A model generated the notes under the pieces. That model did no database searches and had not been told where the DNA came from. It saw only the letters and a program-made list of their open reading frames with translations. DNA of 64,000 nucleotides from Granulicella cerasi (lineage in GTDB: Bacteria; Acidobacteriota; Terriglobia; Terriglobales; Acidobacteriaceae), in NCBI RefSeq assembly GCF_025685575.1, contig NZ_JAGSYD010000003.1, forward strand, positions 682,001-746,000, read 5' to 3'. A program made the position numbers and the translations under genes. Shown here one piece after another: positions 51,901 to 60,423 of the stretch. Within the stretch, counting starts at the first letter, position 1. Every line of letters starts with the position of its first letter.

Positions 51901-52450
51901 TCAGCGGAAGGTCCTGCACTTCGCGTTCGGTCACCACAGTGCCAATCGTGGAACTGTCCGTCTGCAACTGCGGCTCAACCGAAGCGACGTCGATGGTCTC
52001 TGAAGCACCGATGGTGAGCGTAGCGTCCGTACGCACGCGGTCGCCTTGGGAGAGGATCAACTCGGGAACCTGATACGTCGAAAAACCCGGGCTGCTGATC
52101 GTGACGCGATAGCGGCCAATAGGCAGCGAGGCCGCGGTGAACTCGCCCGCATCATTGGTGGTCAACGAGCGCTTCACACCGGTGTCGAGGTTCTCGATCG
52201 TTACCGCGGCCTTCGGCACAAGCGCCTTCGTCGCGTCCTGCACGCGTCCGAGAATGTCCGCCGTGGCCACCTGGGCCATCACGCGGACCGGCATGAGCAA
52301 CACGGCGAAGAGGCCCCACAGGGCAACCGCACACATCCGTCCCTTCGTCGTCTTCCATCTGCTTATGCCGCTTGCCGTCATCACGTCCGCCTTCCTCATC
52401 TTTGCTGCACGGGTGTGCGCTCTCAGACGCGCAAAGAATCCCCGTTTCAT
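48962..52450 (-). CDS. Oar-like TonB-dependent receptor with carboxypeptidase-regulatory domain
   Basis: An 1162-residue outer-membrane protein. The signal region (ALWGLFAVLLMPVRVMAQ) lies after an unusual, long basic N-terminus, so the real start may be later than ATG 52450. Then comes a CarboxypepD_reg domain (ADILGRVQDATKALVPKAAV), a plug (LPLNGRNFMELAQVLAGTNE, IDGLDNNERIIGAI) and a long barrel ending FALKLLF. Such receptors are expanded in acidobacteria and are thought to import large sugars or other polymers; the neighbouring GH30 genes agree. The substrate is not known. Confidence 0.88.
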   Translation of the reverse strand: MKRGFFARLRAHTRAAKMRKADVMTASGISRWKTTKGRMCAVALWGLFAVLLMPVRVMAQVATADILGRVQDATKALVPKAAVTIENLDTGVKRSLTTNDAGEFTAASLPIGRYRVTISSPGFSTYQVPELILSQGDRVRTDATLTIGASETIDVASVEPQLQTDSSTIGTVVTEREVQDLPLNGRNFMELAQVLAGTNEGPPNALNSGTRPDDRRLTSSVSTNGQDENANNQLIDGLDNNERIIGAIGARPSIDAIAEFRVQTNLYTAEVGRSAGAIINIITKGGTNTYHGSLYEFFRNDLFDASNWGSISHTELRQNQYGGSLGGFILRDKLFFFADYEGFRQVQAVTALSTVPTCFERANIGNFSDISHTSVPATTAIDPIGLAYWQLYPLPNYQNGVKTGCPNNTATSKNFSSSPNTTRNLNTGDGRLDYALPNGDHTFVRYTINQGTVTLPGNLPTASTYANATVAGRTTVSGQPMGGTISGGTLVSGISPGGNVYNFSGQSNQMAMNSQIDYVHLFTAQLLAEFRVGYTFIDNHALPLNYGQNFAAALGLQGANLGDLGTSQLTPVGPQGYSSVGDGIFLPLENRDNTLQGNAQFTLQHGKQSIKWGASLIRRHATSAESNYAAGNIVTGTYTGGGVFGSVSCAPLGCLLRGLVYQTQRSNQLVEPGYRTWEPSGYFQDDYRVHPRLTLNLGIRYDLYTPFTEAHGRISNFNPYTLKLMVPGTYGVGKTAGVNTDYSNVAPRVGFAFMAAPKTVFRGGFGLTFIPISSGARTALGNAPYVFNYQTLKNTTTLAQGLPRPFVQDPTNVTATTTSGLTLSGIDPNYRSSYIEQFNLTMQQEFGRNSLQISYVGAIGKHLRQNPNLNLVAPGGVTGTTDYNDLPFDKAFPGVSTVNEMISEGYSSYNSLQAVFARRFTKNVGINANYTWAHGLNNAPNYAAGYGGNGVLPYQISTVDYGNSDLDIRNRFAMLLNVALPFGQNAKGFKARLLKGWQTNAIWIQSTGLPFSVTDDTATSNTGATSERSMLVGDPRAVTTAGGCPVKINGGTTYMTNKDVGTPNFFFNTCAFANQPASQYIPSERNLLYGPHYRTFNLSIFKTFPIYDRAKLQFRCESFNLTNTPNFANPDSGLGDTAFGQITAVRGGSTPRQLQFALKLLF

Positions 52451-52511
52451 GAACGGCAGCCAATGTAGTGAGGTGAGTATTCATTTGTAAATTGCGATCT
52501 TCGTATTGCTT

Positions 52512-54269
52512 CTATTTGCGTTCCTTATCAGAGGCGGAGGACACAAAATTCAGCCGTACGTCGCCGAAACAGCCGCCAGAAGGCGAACCAGCAAAGCAAA
52601 CTGCACTGCGATCCAGACGCAAAGAAACCGGCGCGACATGGTCGCCGTCCAGCGTGATCGCCTGCGGCGAGCCGTTCGCGGATGAGGTCAAATCCTGCCG
52701 CGTGGAGACGTTGCGTACCTCGAACTGCCCGCTCCGCAGACGCGAAACTACCCACAACTGTGCGGCAGCGTTAGAGCACTCCTCCAGCAAGGGCTGCTTG
52801 CTTTCACGCGAGGCCGCCAGGCAGCGGTCTTTCTCCGCCTGCAGGCGATACAGACCTTCCTGCAGCACCGGTCGCGCGTCTCCCCAAGCGAAGGTAGTCA
52901 GCGATCGCTTCGGCAAAACGCGGCGGAGCGTCTTCCCTTCCACCTCGATCTGCAGTGGGAGATCGCTGGGCGATTCGTTCAACGCCAGTACTGCATACGT
53001 GCCATCGACATTGCGATACGCCGTGACCAGCGCACCCTCGGCACCGTGAATCTCCGTCGTCAACATGTGGGCGTCGGGATGCACGAACGGCGCGGCCTGA
53101 GCCAGCAAATAGAACTCGACGTTGCGCGTCCAGACCGGCTTTCCGTCTCGAACATCCAGCGTGAGTAAGGCGCGACAGTCATTGCACCCCCCGTTATGTG
53201 GTCCGCCATCGGGGCGCAGGACGAGGTTCCACAACAAGACACTGCGGGCCCCATGCAATGGAGCACCTAACAGCAGGTGATGTGCCTGCCACATGAGGTC
53301 GCCCGCAAACGAAGATCCGTTCGTCCCCGAACACTCGGTGAACCACAGGCTTGCCGTGGGATACGCACGCAACACATCGAGCTGCGCCGTCTCGTTGCCG
53401 CGATAGCAATGGAACGACACACCGTCGAAGAGCCCGTTGTGCGCGAGCAATTGTTTCGGGTACTCGGTGTTCGACCAGTTGTGCTCGTAGCCAATGAGTA
53501 GGGCTGTAAACCCTGCTCCGCGCAGCAGCGGACGCGTTTGTTCGGCGAGCCCGATCTCCTGCGCCGGCGACATCAACTGCGTCGGATAACTCGGGTTCTC
53601 GTTCTCTGGCTCGTTCTGCAGGTTGAGCGCATAGACCGGCAACCCACGTTGCGAGTAGGCTTCCACCGTGCGCGTGAGGTACTTCGCATACGCGGCGATC
53701 CAGCGGTTCTCCAACTGTCCGCCGTTCATGCTGTGGTTCGACTTCATCCACGCAGGCGCGCTCCAGGGCAGCAGCAGAATGCGCGTCTGTGGATTGATCG
53801 CCAGCGCCTCGCTCAGCAGCGGCAGTACCTCGTCGCCATCATGGGTGAGTTGAAAATGCTGCAGCGATTCGTCGCTTCCCGAGGCAGGATCGTCGTAGCT
53901 GTAATTTCCGTGCGCAGAAAAATCGCTCGCAGCGATCGGCTCACGCAGCAACGTCAATCCCAGCGGTCCGCGGGGATCGAAGAGTTCATGCATCGCGCTT
54001 GAGCGATCCGCAGGCGAGAGAGATTGCAGCAGCACCGCTGAGCTTCCAGTCATCGAGGCACCGAAGCCATCCATGCGCTGCAGCAGACGGTCTGCATGAA
54101 CGACGACTGTAGCGCCCTTGCCCGCGACCGCAGAGCCTGCTGTGAAGCTCGCTTCGCTGCGCGCCAGAAGCGACGCTCTATCACCGCGCGTTTCGACTAC
54201 CGTTACCGTTTGTGCCGCGCACGACGCCACAAGAAAACCGAGAGCTGCACTCATCCAAAGCTTTTGCAT
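52512..54269 (-). CDS. secreted GH30 glycosidase with C-terminal ricin-like region
   Basis: A 585-residue GH30 (glucosylceramidase-type) enzyme. It has a signal peptide with a possible lipobox (LVASCAA). GFGASMTGSSA begins the barrel; the acid/base Glu is in ALNLQNEPENEN and the nucleophile in LWFTECSGTN. A beta-sandwich follows, then RCLAASRESKQPLLEECSNA, which looks like a ricin-type lectin repeat. It would hydrolyse beta-linked glucan, xylan or related glycosides outside the cell. The ATG at 54269 has GGAG nearby. Divergent from a second GH30 gene. Confidence 0.85.
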   Translation of the reverse strand: MQKLWMSAALGFLVASCAAQTVTVVETRGDRASLLARSEASFTAGSAVAGKGATVVVHADRLLQRMDGFGASMTGSSAVLLQSLSPADRSSAMHELFDPRGPLGLTLLREPIAASDFSAHGNYSYDDPASGSDESLQHFQLTHDGDEVLPLLSEALAINPQTRILLLPWSAPAWMKSNHSMNGGQLENRWIAAYAKYLTRTVEAYSQRGLPVYALNLQNEPENENPSYPTQLMSPAQEIGLAEQTRPLLRGAGFTALLIGYEHNWSNTEYPKQLLAHNGLFDGVSFHCYRGNETAQLDVLRAYPTASLWFTECSGTNGSSFAGDLMWQAHHLLLGAPLHGARSVLLWNLVLRPDGGPHNGGCNDCRALLTLDVRDGKPVWTRNVEFYLLAQAAPFVHPDAHMLTTEIHGAEGALVTAYRNVDGTYAVLALNESPSDLPLQIEVEGKTLRRVLPKRSLTTFAWGDARPVLQEGLYRLQAEKDRCLAASRESKQPLLEECSNAAAQLWVVSRLRSGQFEVRNVSTRQDLTSSANGSPQAITLDGDHVAPVSLRLDRSAVCFAGSPSGGCFGDVRLNFVSSASDKERK

Positions 54270-54482
54270 CACGCTCCATCATCTCGATTTCCAGAAGACT
54301 CTGCCGGTTTCTCGCCATGAATTCTGAGGAACCCGGTTATTTGCTCGCGTTATCACACGCCGCATATCCCACGATTTCACGAATGATTTTGTATCTGTAT
54401 CCGAAACACAGCCAACACATGCGCAGTAAAGCCAATCACCTGTATTGACAGCATGTTCGCAGCACAACGATAGTCGTCCGGC

Positions 54483-56015
54483 ATGAAAAACCAAGCCTTT
54501 GCGCGTTCCCTCGGATTCGCCGCGTTCACGACCTCGCTGCTCGCAGCTTGCGGCTGCGCGGGATCGTCCTCATCCACCGCCGGCAACACAACGTCCACGA
54601 CCACCGCTGTGCAGGTGTATCAAACCACCGCAGACGGAACGCAGTTGCTGACCGCGCAGACGAGCATCAACTTCGGCTCGACCAGCGGATCGGGCACGAC
54701 GACGATTCAGGTGACGCCGACCACGGTGTTACAACCCTGGGACGGCGTCGGTGGTGCAATGACAGACTCCGCCGCCACAGTGATTGCCGCACTGCCGACG
54801 GCGCAGCAGCAGTCGCTGATGCAACAGCTCTTCAGCACGACCAGCGGTGCGGGGTTGAACATGGTGCGGCTGCCCATGGGAGCGAGCGATTTTTCAGCGT
54901 CCGGCAATTACAGCTACGACGACGTCGCCAAAGGACTGAGTGATCCCACGCTGGCGTCTTTCTCCATCGCACATGACCTCACGAACATCGTGCCGCTGCT
55001 GCAAAGCGCACAAAGCATCAATCCGAATCTGCACATTCTTGCAACGCCCTGGAGTCCACCAGCGTGGATGAAGACGAATGCGTCCATGGTGGGCATCAGC
55101 GGCGCATCACAATCGTCCAGCCAGATTCTCACTGCGGACTTCCCTTATCTGGCGAACTACTTCGTGAAGTTCGTGCAGGCCTACAGCGCGCAGGGTTTGA
55201 ACGTCTACGCGGTGACGCCGCAGAACGAGCCCTTGAACTCGAATAGCGGTTATCCTTCAGCGATCCTGACCGCGAATGATGAAGTGAACTTCATCGCAAA
55301 CTACCTTGGCCCTGCGTTCACCAACGCGAAGCTCAGCACGAAGATCATCGCAATGGATGATAACTATGCTGACACGGCCTACGCGCAAACGGTGCTTGCC
55401 TCCGGCGCGAACGCATACATCGCGGGCACGGCATTCCACTGGTATAGCGGCACGCCGGATGCGATGAGCTCGACCCAGGCGCTGGATAGCGCCAAGGGCG
55501 TGTGGTTCACCGAAGGCACAAGCACCATCACCTGCGCGACCAAGGGCTCCTGCCCCGTGCTCACGGCATCGAACTTTACGGGGTCAGGCTTCAAATATCA
55601 GATGCAAAATCTGGTGATGGCTACGGTCCAGAATCATGCTCGGTCGGTGATCAACTGGAACCTTGCTCTGAACCAGAGCGAAGGCCCACAGAACGGCGGG
55701 TGCTACACCTGCGTCGGATTGGCAACAGTAAACACGGGCACATCGACCGCGCAGATTTACTACAACGACGCGCTCTACGCGATGGGTCACGTAGGCCGCG
55801 TCGCTACGCCAGGCGGCAGTGTGATCGCGACGACCGCAGGCACTGCGGGCAGCGTGCAGAGCATCGGCTTCCTGAACCCGGACAACACCGTTGGGCTTGT
55901 CGCGTTTAATGGCGCGTCTTCAAGCACCACGATCACCGTAGCCTGGAATGGCAAGACGTTCGACTACACGATGCCTGCCGGTTCAGCGGTGAGCTTCAAA
56001 TGGTCTGTGAAGTAA
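54483..56015 (+). CDS. GH30 glycosidase lipoprotein
   Basis: A 510-residue paralogue of the preceding enzyme. The N-terminus (TSLLAACGCAGSSSS) is a lipobox, so the enzyme is probably anchored. GVGGAMTDSAATVI, MGASDFSASGNYSYDD, acid/base in AVTPQNEPLN and nucleophile in GVWFTEGTS are all present, with the C-terminal beta domain (NPDNTVGLVAFNGASSST). Shared ancestry with 52512-54269 is evident in the SAxGNYSYDD and ExLxxWNLxLxxxxGPxNGGC blocks. It lies on the opposite strand, 213 bases away. Confidence 0.87.
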   Translation: MKNQAFARSLGFAAFTTSLLAACGCAGSSSSTAGNTTSTTTAVQVYQTTADGTQLLTAQTSINFGSTSGSGTTTIQVTPTTVLQPWDGVGGAMTDSAATVIAALPTAQQQSLMQQLFSTTSGAGLNMVRLPMGASDFSASGNYSYDDVAKGLSDPTLASFSIAHDLTNIVPLLQSAQSINPNLHILATPWSPPAWMKTNASMVGISGASQSSSQILTADFPYLANYFVKFVQAYSAQGLNVYAVTPQNEPLNSNSGYPSAILTANDEVNFIANYLGPAFTNAKLSTKIIAMDDNYADTAYAQTVLASGANAYIAGTAFHWYSGTPDAMSSTQALDSAKGVWFTEGTSTITCATKGSCPVLTASNFTGSGFKYQMQNLVMATVQNHARSVINWNLALNQSEGPQNGGCYTCVGLATVNTGTSTAQIYYNDALYAMGHVGRVATPGGSVIATTAGTAGSVQSIGFLNPDNTVGLVAFNGASSSTTITVAWNGKTFDYTMPAGSAVSFKWSVK

Positions 56016-56035
56016 TCGCGACCCGACCCAGGGGC

Positions 56036-56650
56036 TTACTGCGCCCAGGGATCTCGCACGAGGCGCACACCTTCATTTGCGCGCAGTAAAAACTTGCGCG
56101 AGTTAGCGGCCAGTTCCGCAAGCGCCACAGAGCCTTGTGGCGCTTGCACCTGAACATCTACGTTGCACGGAAGATCTTCCGTATCGTTGAGCAGCTTTGC
56201 CCATACCGCATTCGGTGGTGGGACATCCAGACGCAGGAGCAGATCAAGATCGCTTGCAGCATGTAGCGTCGATCGGCCGGAGGCGAGCGCGAATCCCACG
56301 CTTCCGACGGGCCCCCACGCGTACGGCAACTCCTTCCATCGCTGCTGTAGCCGTTGCAATGCGATCAGCGCAGGCATCGTTGGGTCATGGTCCTCACAGC
56401 GCAGATCTTGCGGTCGATGGACGGCCTCGATGTCGGCGAGGCCCAACCATGCGGCATAGCGCTCAGATCGTTGCTTGCCTCGGACACCCACCGCGATGCG
56501 ACCTTGCATGAGTCCAGGACGGCGCACCACGACCAGCGGAGCCCACTCCAACCAATGATTGATCGCCTCCTGGTCTGCGGCGTTCTCCGCCGTCACACAA
56601 GACGCAGCCGCAGGCTGAAGCAGATCGTGAATGCGAACCTCTTGCTTCAT
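56036..56650 (-). CDS. mdcG: malonate decarboxylase holo-[ACP] synthase
   Basis: A 204-residue phosphoribosyl-dephospho-CoA transferase that attaches the prosthetic group to the MdcC carrier protein. HAASDLDLLLRLDVP is the nucleotidyltransferase Asp pair, PYAWGPVGSVGFALASG precedes it, and VRLVRDPWAQ ends the protein as in MdcG. It is the last gene of the operon and overlaps the transporter by 4 bases. Confidence 0.85.
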   Translation of the reverse strand: MKQEVRIHDLLQPAAASCVTAENAADQEAINHWLEWAPLVVVRRPGLMQGRIAVGVRGKQRSERYAAWLGLADIEAVHRPQDLRCEDHDPTMPALIALQRLQQRWKELPYAWGPVGSVGFALASGRSTLHAASDLDLLLRLDVPPPNAVWAKLLNDTEDLPCNVDVQVQAPQGSVALAELAANSRKFLLRANEGVRLVRDPWAQ

Positions 56651-57585
56651 AGGCGATGCGCCAGGTGCACAGCCAACGGGAGCGTTGCAGCCCCGAAGAG
56701 GGTGCTGAGCACGAGCGTAGCGCCAGCGTCACAGGAGCGCAGGCCTTGCCGCGCACCAAAGACCGTTCCGAAGAAGCCCGCAGGAACGCAGCTCAGTAAG
56801 AACAGTTGTTGTGCGAGCGTGCCGTGCACTCCGAACCAGCGCATCAATAGCCATACGATCACGGGTTGAAGCAGGTTCTTCGCGAGGACAGAGACAGCCG
56901 TGGTCCACGAGAAGCGAAAGCGCTGCGCCGACAGAATCAAGCCGGTGAGGAAGAGCGCAATGCCGATCGTTGCTTTGCCAATGAGATCCAGCGAGGATGC
57001 GATGACAGGCGGCAGCGTATATCCGCTGAGCGAAAGCAGCAGTCCCAGCAGCGGCGCCACGATGACAGGCCGACGCAGCGAATGAAGCAGCGCGTGGCGC
57101 ATGCCGACGCTTGCTGCAGCACTATCACTCCGCTGCGCGTCCAGTTCGAGCAGTACGAGCGTGACGGGCGAAAGCACCAGCGCGCCGACGACGATGCCGG
57201 ACATCACGACCAACCTGCCACTGGGACCTTCGATGCTCGCGACGAACGGAAGCCCGATCGCTACATTGTTGGCGAAGGCACTCGTCAGCGCGAGCACTGC
57301 GGCTTCGCCAAGTCCAAGCTCTCCAAACTTGCGAGCAAAGAGGAAGACCAGCGCGTAGATCGCTAGCATCGCGACGAGCAGGATGCCCATCAAGGGGAGT
57401 TGCGACGCGAGCATCTTCGGGCTGGATGAACCGACCCCAAGAAACAACGAGCATGGCAGCGCGTATTGCATGAGCAGCGCGATGAGTTGCTCAGGGCGCT
57501 GGTTATCGACGCGTTTGCGCAGGCCAGCATACACGCCAAGCGCGAGCACCACGAGCACCGGCAGTAACGGAAGGATCGCGTTCAT
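56647..57585 (-). CDS. mdcF: AEC-family malonate transporter
   Basis: A 312-residue transporter of the auxin efflux carrier family with about ten membrane helices and the central FANNVAIGLPFVASI. In malonate gene clusters MdcF of this type is thought to import malonate. ATG 57585 overlaps the mdcE stop (ATGA); the longer frame has no support. Confidence 0.82.
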   Translation of the reverse strand: MNAILPLLPVLVVLALGVYAGLRKRVDNQRPEQLIALLMQYALPCSLFLGVGSSSPKMLASQLPLMGILLVAMLAIYALVFLFARKFGELGLGEAAVLALTSAFANNVAIGLPFVASIEGPSGRLVVMSGIVVGALVLSPVTLVLLELDAQRSDSAAASVGMRHALLHSLRRPVIVAPLLGLLLSLSGYTLPPVIASSLDLIGKATIGIALFLTGLILSAQRFRFSWTTAVSVLAKNLLQPVIVWLLMRWFGVHGTLAQQLFLLSCVPAGFFGTVFGARQGLRSCDAGATLVLSTLFGAATLPLAVHLAHRL

Positions 57586-58451
57586 CGCACCATGCCGACG
57601 GCGTCGCCGCCAGCCATCACCGCATCGGCCGCTTCCCACTGCGCGCGCATGGCTTCCACCACCGCGTTGGTTCCAACGCGTAATGGGTTACCGGCGACGC
57701 TGCGTGCGCCTGGTTTCAGAGCTGCAATTTTTTCTGCAAGTACCTGCTTCACGCGTTGCACCTGCTCCTGCGTTGGTGCATCCGCATCCACGCCTTCAAT
57801 CAGCGCATCGATGATACCCAAGCGCGCAGCGTCTTGTATCGCATAAGACATGGGCGTGACGCGCGTCGCAATCTCCTGCACTTTGGCGACGCTTTGCCGC
57901 GTGATGCGCGCGATCGAACGCAGTCGCATCGCCTGCATTTCTACGCCCTCAGCCTGCAGCGCGAAGATCGCATCCGCCTGAAGACCGTGCGCCAGGAACG
58001 AGCCCGAGAACGCTCCTCCGACGACGAGCGTTACAACAAGATGCCCGCAGCGGCGAGCTGTGTCATAAGCTGCGATCGAAGCTGCGCAGGCAGCAGAGAT
58101 ACAAGCAGCTTCTTCGTGCCGACCGAGCGCTTGCCCAGGTGTGTCCACGATGGCGAGGAGGGGCGTCTTCTGCGTTGCGCTCCTTTCGGAATCCACCAAC
58201 TCACGTACCGCGAGCGAGAGCTGCAGCGCCTGCTCGACACCCATCTCGCCATGACGTGCTCGCGCAGAAAGGTTGGCAGCATCTTGCACGACGGCAAAAG
58301 CGCGAACGCGTAGTGACCCCAACAACACTTCGGCGCTCTGCACACAGGGAGCGGACCGCGCCGGAGTTTCCGCCGCGAGACACTCCATCCATGCCGCGGC
58401 ACGGTCTACGGTGACTGGCCCTGCGTGAACTCGTTCAGCGGTGATCGGCAT
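57582..58451 (-). CDS. mdcE: malonate decarboxylase gamma subunit
   Basis: A 289-residue carboxyltransferase-fold subunit, with MdcD forming the malonyl-S-ACP decarboxylase. LLAIVDTPGQALGRHEEAAC, LVVGGAFSGSFLAHGLQADA and the later ARLGIIDALIEGVDADAP are family marks. GGGAGGG precedes ATG 58451; overlaps mdcD by 17 bases. Confidence 0.88.
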   Translation of the reverse strand: MPITAERVHAGPVTVDRAAAWMECLAAETPARSAPCVQSAEVLLGSLRVRAFAVVQDAANLSARARHGEMGVEQALQLSLAVRELVDSERSATQKTPLLAIVDTPGQALGRHEEAACISAACAASIAAYDTARRCGHLVVTLVVGGAFSGSFLAHGLQADAIFALQAEGVEMQAMRLRSIARITRQSVAKVQEIATRVTPMSYAIQDAARLGIIDALIEGVDADAPTQEQVQRVKQVLAEKIAALKPGARSVAGNPLRVGTNAVVEAMRAQWEAADAVMAGGDAVGMVR

Positions 58452-59247
58452 CTGCGCCCTCCCAGTTTGATCGCCATGAGGCGAGTTGTTCTGCAGGCGA
58501 AGGACGTGTGGCCTGCACCAGTTCCCCCTTGAGCGACGCGGCGACGGCATCTCGCAACGCCTCGGTGTTGGCTGGTACAAGCGCGTCGATCCATCCCGCT
58601 GCTGCGCGAGTAGAACAGCCATAGATGGACCACACCAGCTCGCGATCATCTGCGTTGAGTTCAGCCGCGCCTGCTTCCTGCTCGATGACCTCCGGGCCGT
58701 TCATGCCGTAACGGGCATAGCGCGTGCCGATGATGTGCGTGCAGAGCGCGGCCGCGAGCGACATACCTCCGAAGCATCCGACCGGCCCGGCGATCACAGC
58801 GACGACCGGCGCATGTTCGCGAAGATCAAGGATCGCGCGTTGAATATCCGCAATGGCCGCGAGTCCGAGATTCGCCTCGTTCAAGCGCACGCCGCCGGTC
58901 TCTAGCAACAACACCGCGGGCATCGTCTGTCCTGCGAGAGATGCTCCCGCTGCAAGTTGCAGCGCGGTGGCAATCTTCGCACCTCCAACTTCGCCAATGC
59001 TGCCGCCTTCGAATGAAGCCTCGATCGCAATCACGACGGCCTGCATCCCCGCGATGAAGCCGCGCGTCACGACGACACCATCATCTGCTTGTGCGACTCG
59101 GCCGGAGAGTTTGAGCCAGGGTGAAGCGATGCGATCAAAAGGGCCGAGCAGTTCTACACGCGGCCGGCCTTTGTCCAGCAGGGCAGCTGTGCGCTCGCGC
59201 GCCGAGAGTTCAAGAAACTCTGCAGAGTTGGAGAAGCTTCCGCTCAT
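58435..59247 (-). CDS. mdcD: malonate decarboxylase beta subunit
   Basis: A 270-residue crotonase-fold decarboxylase subunit. FIAGMQAVVIAIEASFEGGS, LLLETGGVRLNEANLGL and VIAGPVGCFGGMSLAAALCT are the acyl-binding and oxyanion blocks of MdcD. ATG 59247 follows GGAGG and overlaps the mdcC stop. Confidence 0.88.
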   Translation of the reverse strand: MSGSFSNSAEFLELSARERTAALLDKGRPRVELLGPFDRIASPWLKLSGRVAQADDGVVVTRGFIAGMQAVVIAIEASFEGGSIGEVGGAKIATALQLAAGASLAGQTMPAVLLLETGGVRLNEANLGLAAIADIQRAILDLREHAPVVAVIAGPVGCFGGMSLAAALCTHIIGTRYARYGMNGPEVIEQEAGAAELNADDRELVWSIYGCSTRAAAGWIDALVPANTEALRDAVAASLKGELVQATRPSPAEQLASWRSNWEGADADHR

Positions 59248-59552
59248 GCTTGCACCTCCACCTGCGTTGCTTGCTCCAGCGCTTGTTCGAGCCGCAGCCA
59301 CACAACGCCGGGAGTCGCGCCGTGGTCGCGAATCTCAAGCCGCACTGCAACCGGGTGCTGCGCGAAGAAGCGCGCCAGTACGGCCTCCCACGTCTTGCGA
59401 TGTCCCGCAACGTTGGTGACCACATCTACCTCAACCTGTGTGTCGGCGGGTTCCAGCAAGACCTCGAGATCACCTGACGCAACGACGCCAACATGACTCC
59501 GGCGAGTCACGCTTTGTTGCGCGGGCAGTTCCATCGTGAAACGTTCAAGCAT
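59244..59552 (-). CDS. mdcC: malonate decarboxylase acyl carrier protein (delta)
   Basis: A 102-residue carrier. VGVVASGDLEVLLEP contains the Ser expected to carry the triphosphoribosyl-dephospho-CoA arm, made by MdcB and attached by MdcG. It overlaps mdcB by 8 bases. Confidence 0.85.
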   Translation of the reverse strand: MLERFTMELPAQQSVTRRSHVGVVASGDLEVLLEPADTQVEVDVVTNVAGHRKTWEAVLARFFAQHPVAVRLEIRDHGATPGVVWLRLEQALEQATQVEVQA

Positions 59553-60423
59553 ACTTCGATTCCTTCTCCATACGATCGACCAGAAGCGTTGCCGCCAGCA
59601 GATCAGCGGATCCACCCGGTGAAGCCCATAGCGAAAGCAACTCCTGATCCAACGCGATGATGCGCTGCAACCCGGCATCTGTGGCAGCGCCACCCAAAGC
59701 AGAAGCCTCCGCCGCGCCGACTTGTGCGGCCAGCAGTGCCGCGCGGCCTCCACGATGTAACAAGCAAGTATCTTCGAGCTGGGCCATGATCGCGAGCAAT
59801 GCGTCTACGCGTGCGGCTTCTTCGCTGGCTCCTCGCAGGCGAGCGCCACGCAATGCAGGAACGCCGACGCGCCACACATGCGGGAAGCCGCTCATCGCTT
59901 CTCCTCGTGCGCCCATAGCGCCATATGTTTCCTGTGCGCTCCGCCCGTGCGAGCCGGTCTGCACGCATTTCGCATCAGGCATTCTTGCAATGGCGCCTGC
60001 AAGATTGCAGAGTTCTTTTACCGAAGTCGCACCTTGCGCACCCGCTGCCACCAGCAGCCCAAGCGCCCAGATGGCACCGCGGTGCGTGTTCACACCCTTC
60101 GTCACGCGAAGCATCGCAGACTCTGCATCGCGCCCAAGTGCACCGAGCTCTTCGCGCAACTCTATGCTGAGCGTCTTGCGAACAGCCGCCTCTGCCATCG
60201 CGATGAAGTGCGGCTCCAGCGCCACTGCGGAGCGCTCCATCAGAGGCAAGGAGAGATCATGATGTGCGCCCACGCCGCGGCGATCGACGAGACCGGGCTT
60301 CGGGGTCGCGCGCGCCTCTTGCAACAGAGCTTCCACCGCGAGCGCGCCCAACGCTGCAGGCTGCATTCGCGGCGGAGTCCACCACGCGACGGTCGGCGCT
60401 GCCACTGAATGAAATGTCTGCAT
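59545..60423 (-). CDS. mdcB: triphosphoribosyl-dephospho-CoA synthase
   Basis: A 292-residue CitG/MdcB-type enzyme that makes the prosthetic-group precursor from ATP and dephospho-CoA. ATPKPGLVDRRGVGAHHDL is the family signature, followed by GVNTHRGAIWALGLLVAA and GSHGRSAQETYGAMGARGEA. It begins directly after the mdcA stop. Confidence 0.87.
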   Translation of the reverse strand: MQTFHSVAAPTVAWWTPPRMQPAALGALAVEALLQEARATPKPGLVDRRGVGAHHDLSLPLMERSAVALEPHFIAMAEAAVRKTLSIELREELGALGRDAESAMLRVTKGVNTHRGAIWALGLLVAAGAQGATSVKELCNLAGAIARMPDAKCVQTGSHGRSAQETYGAMGARGEAMSGFPHVWRVGVPALRGARLRGASEEAARVDALLAIMAQLEDTCLLHRGGRAALLAAQVGAAEASALGGAATDAGLQRIIALDQELLSLWASPGGSADLLAATLLVDRMEKESKYA

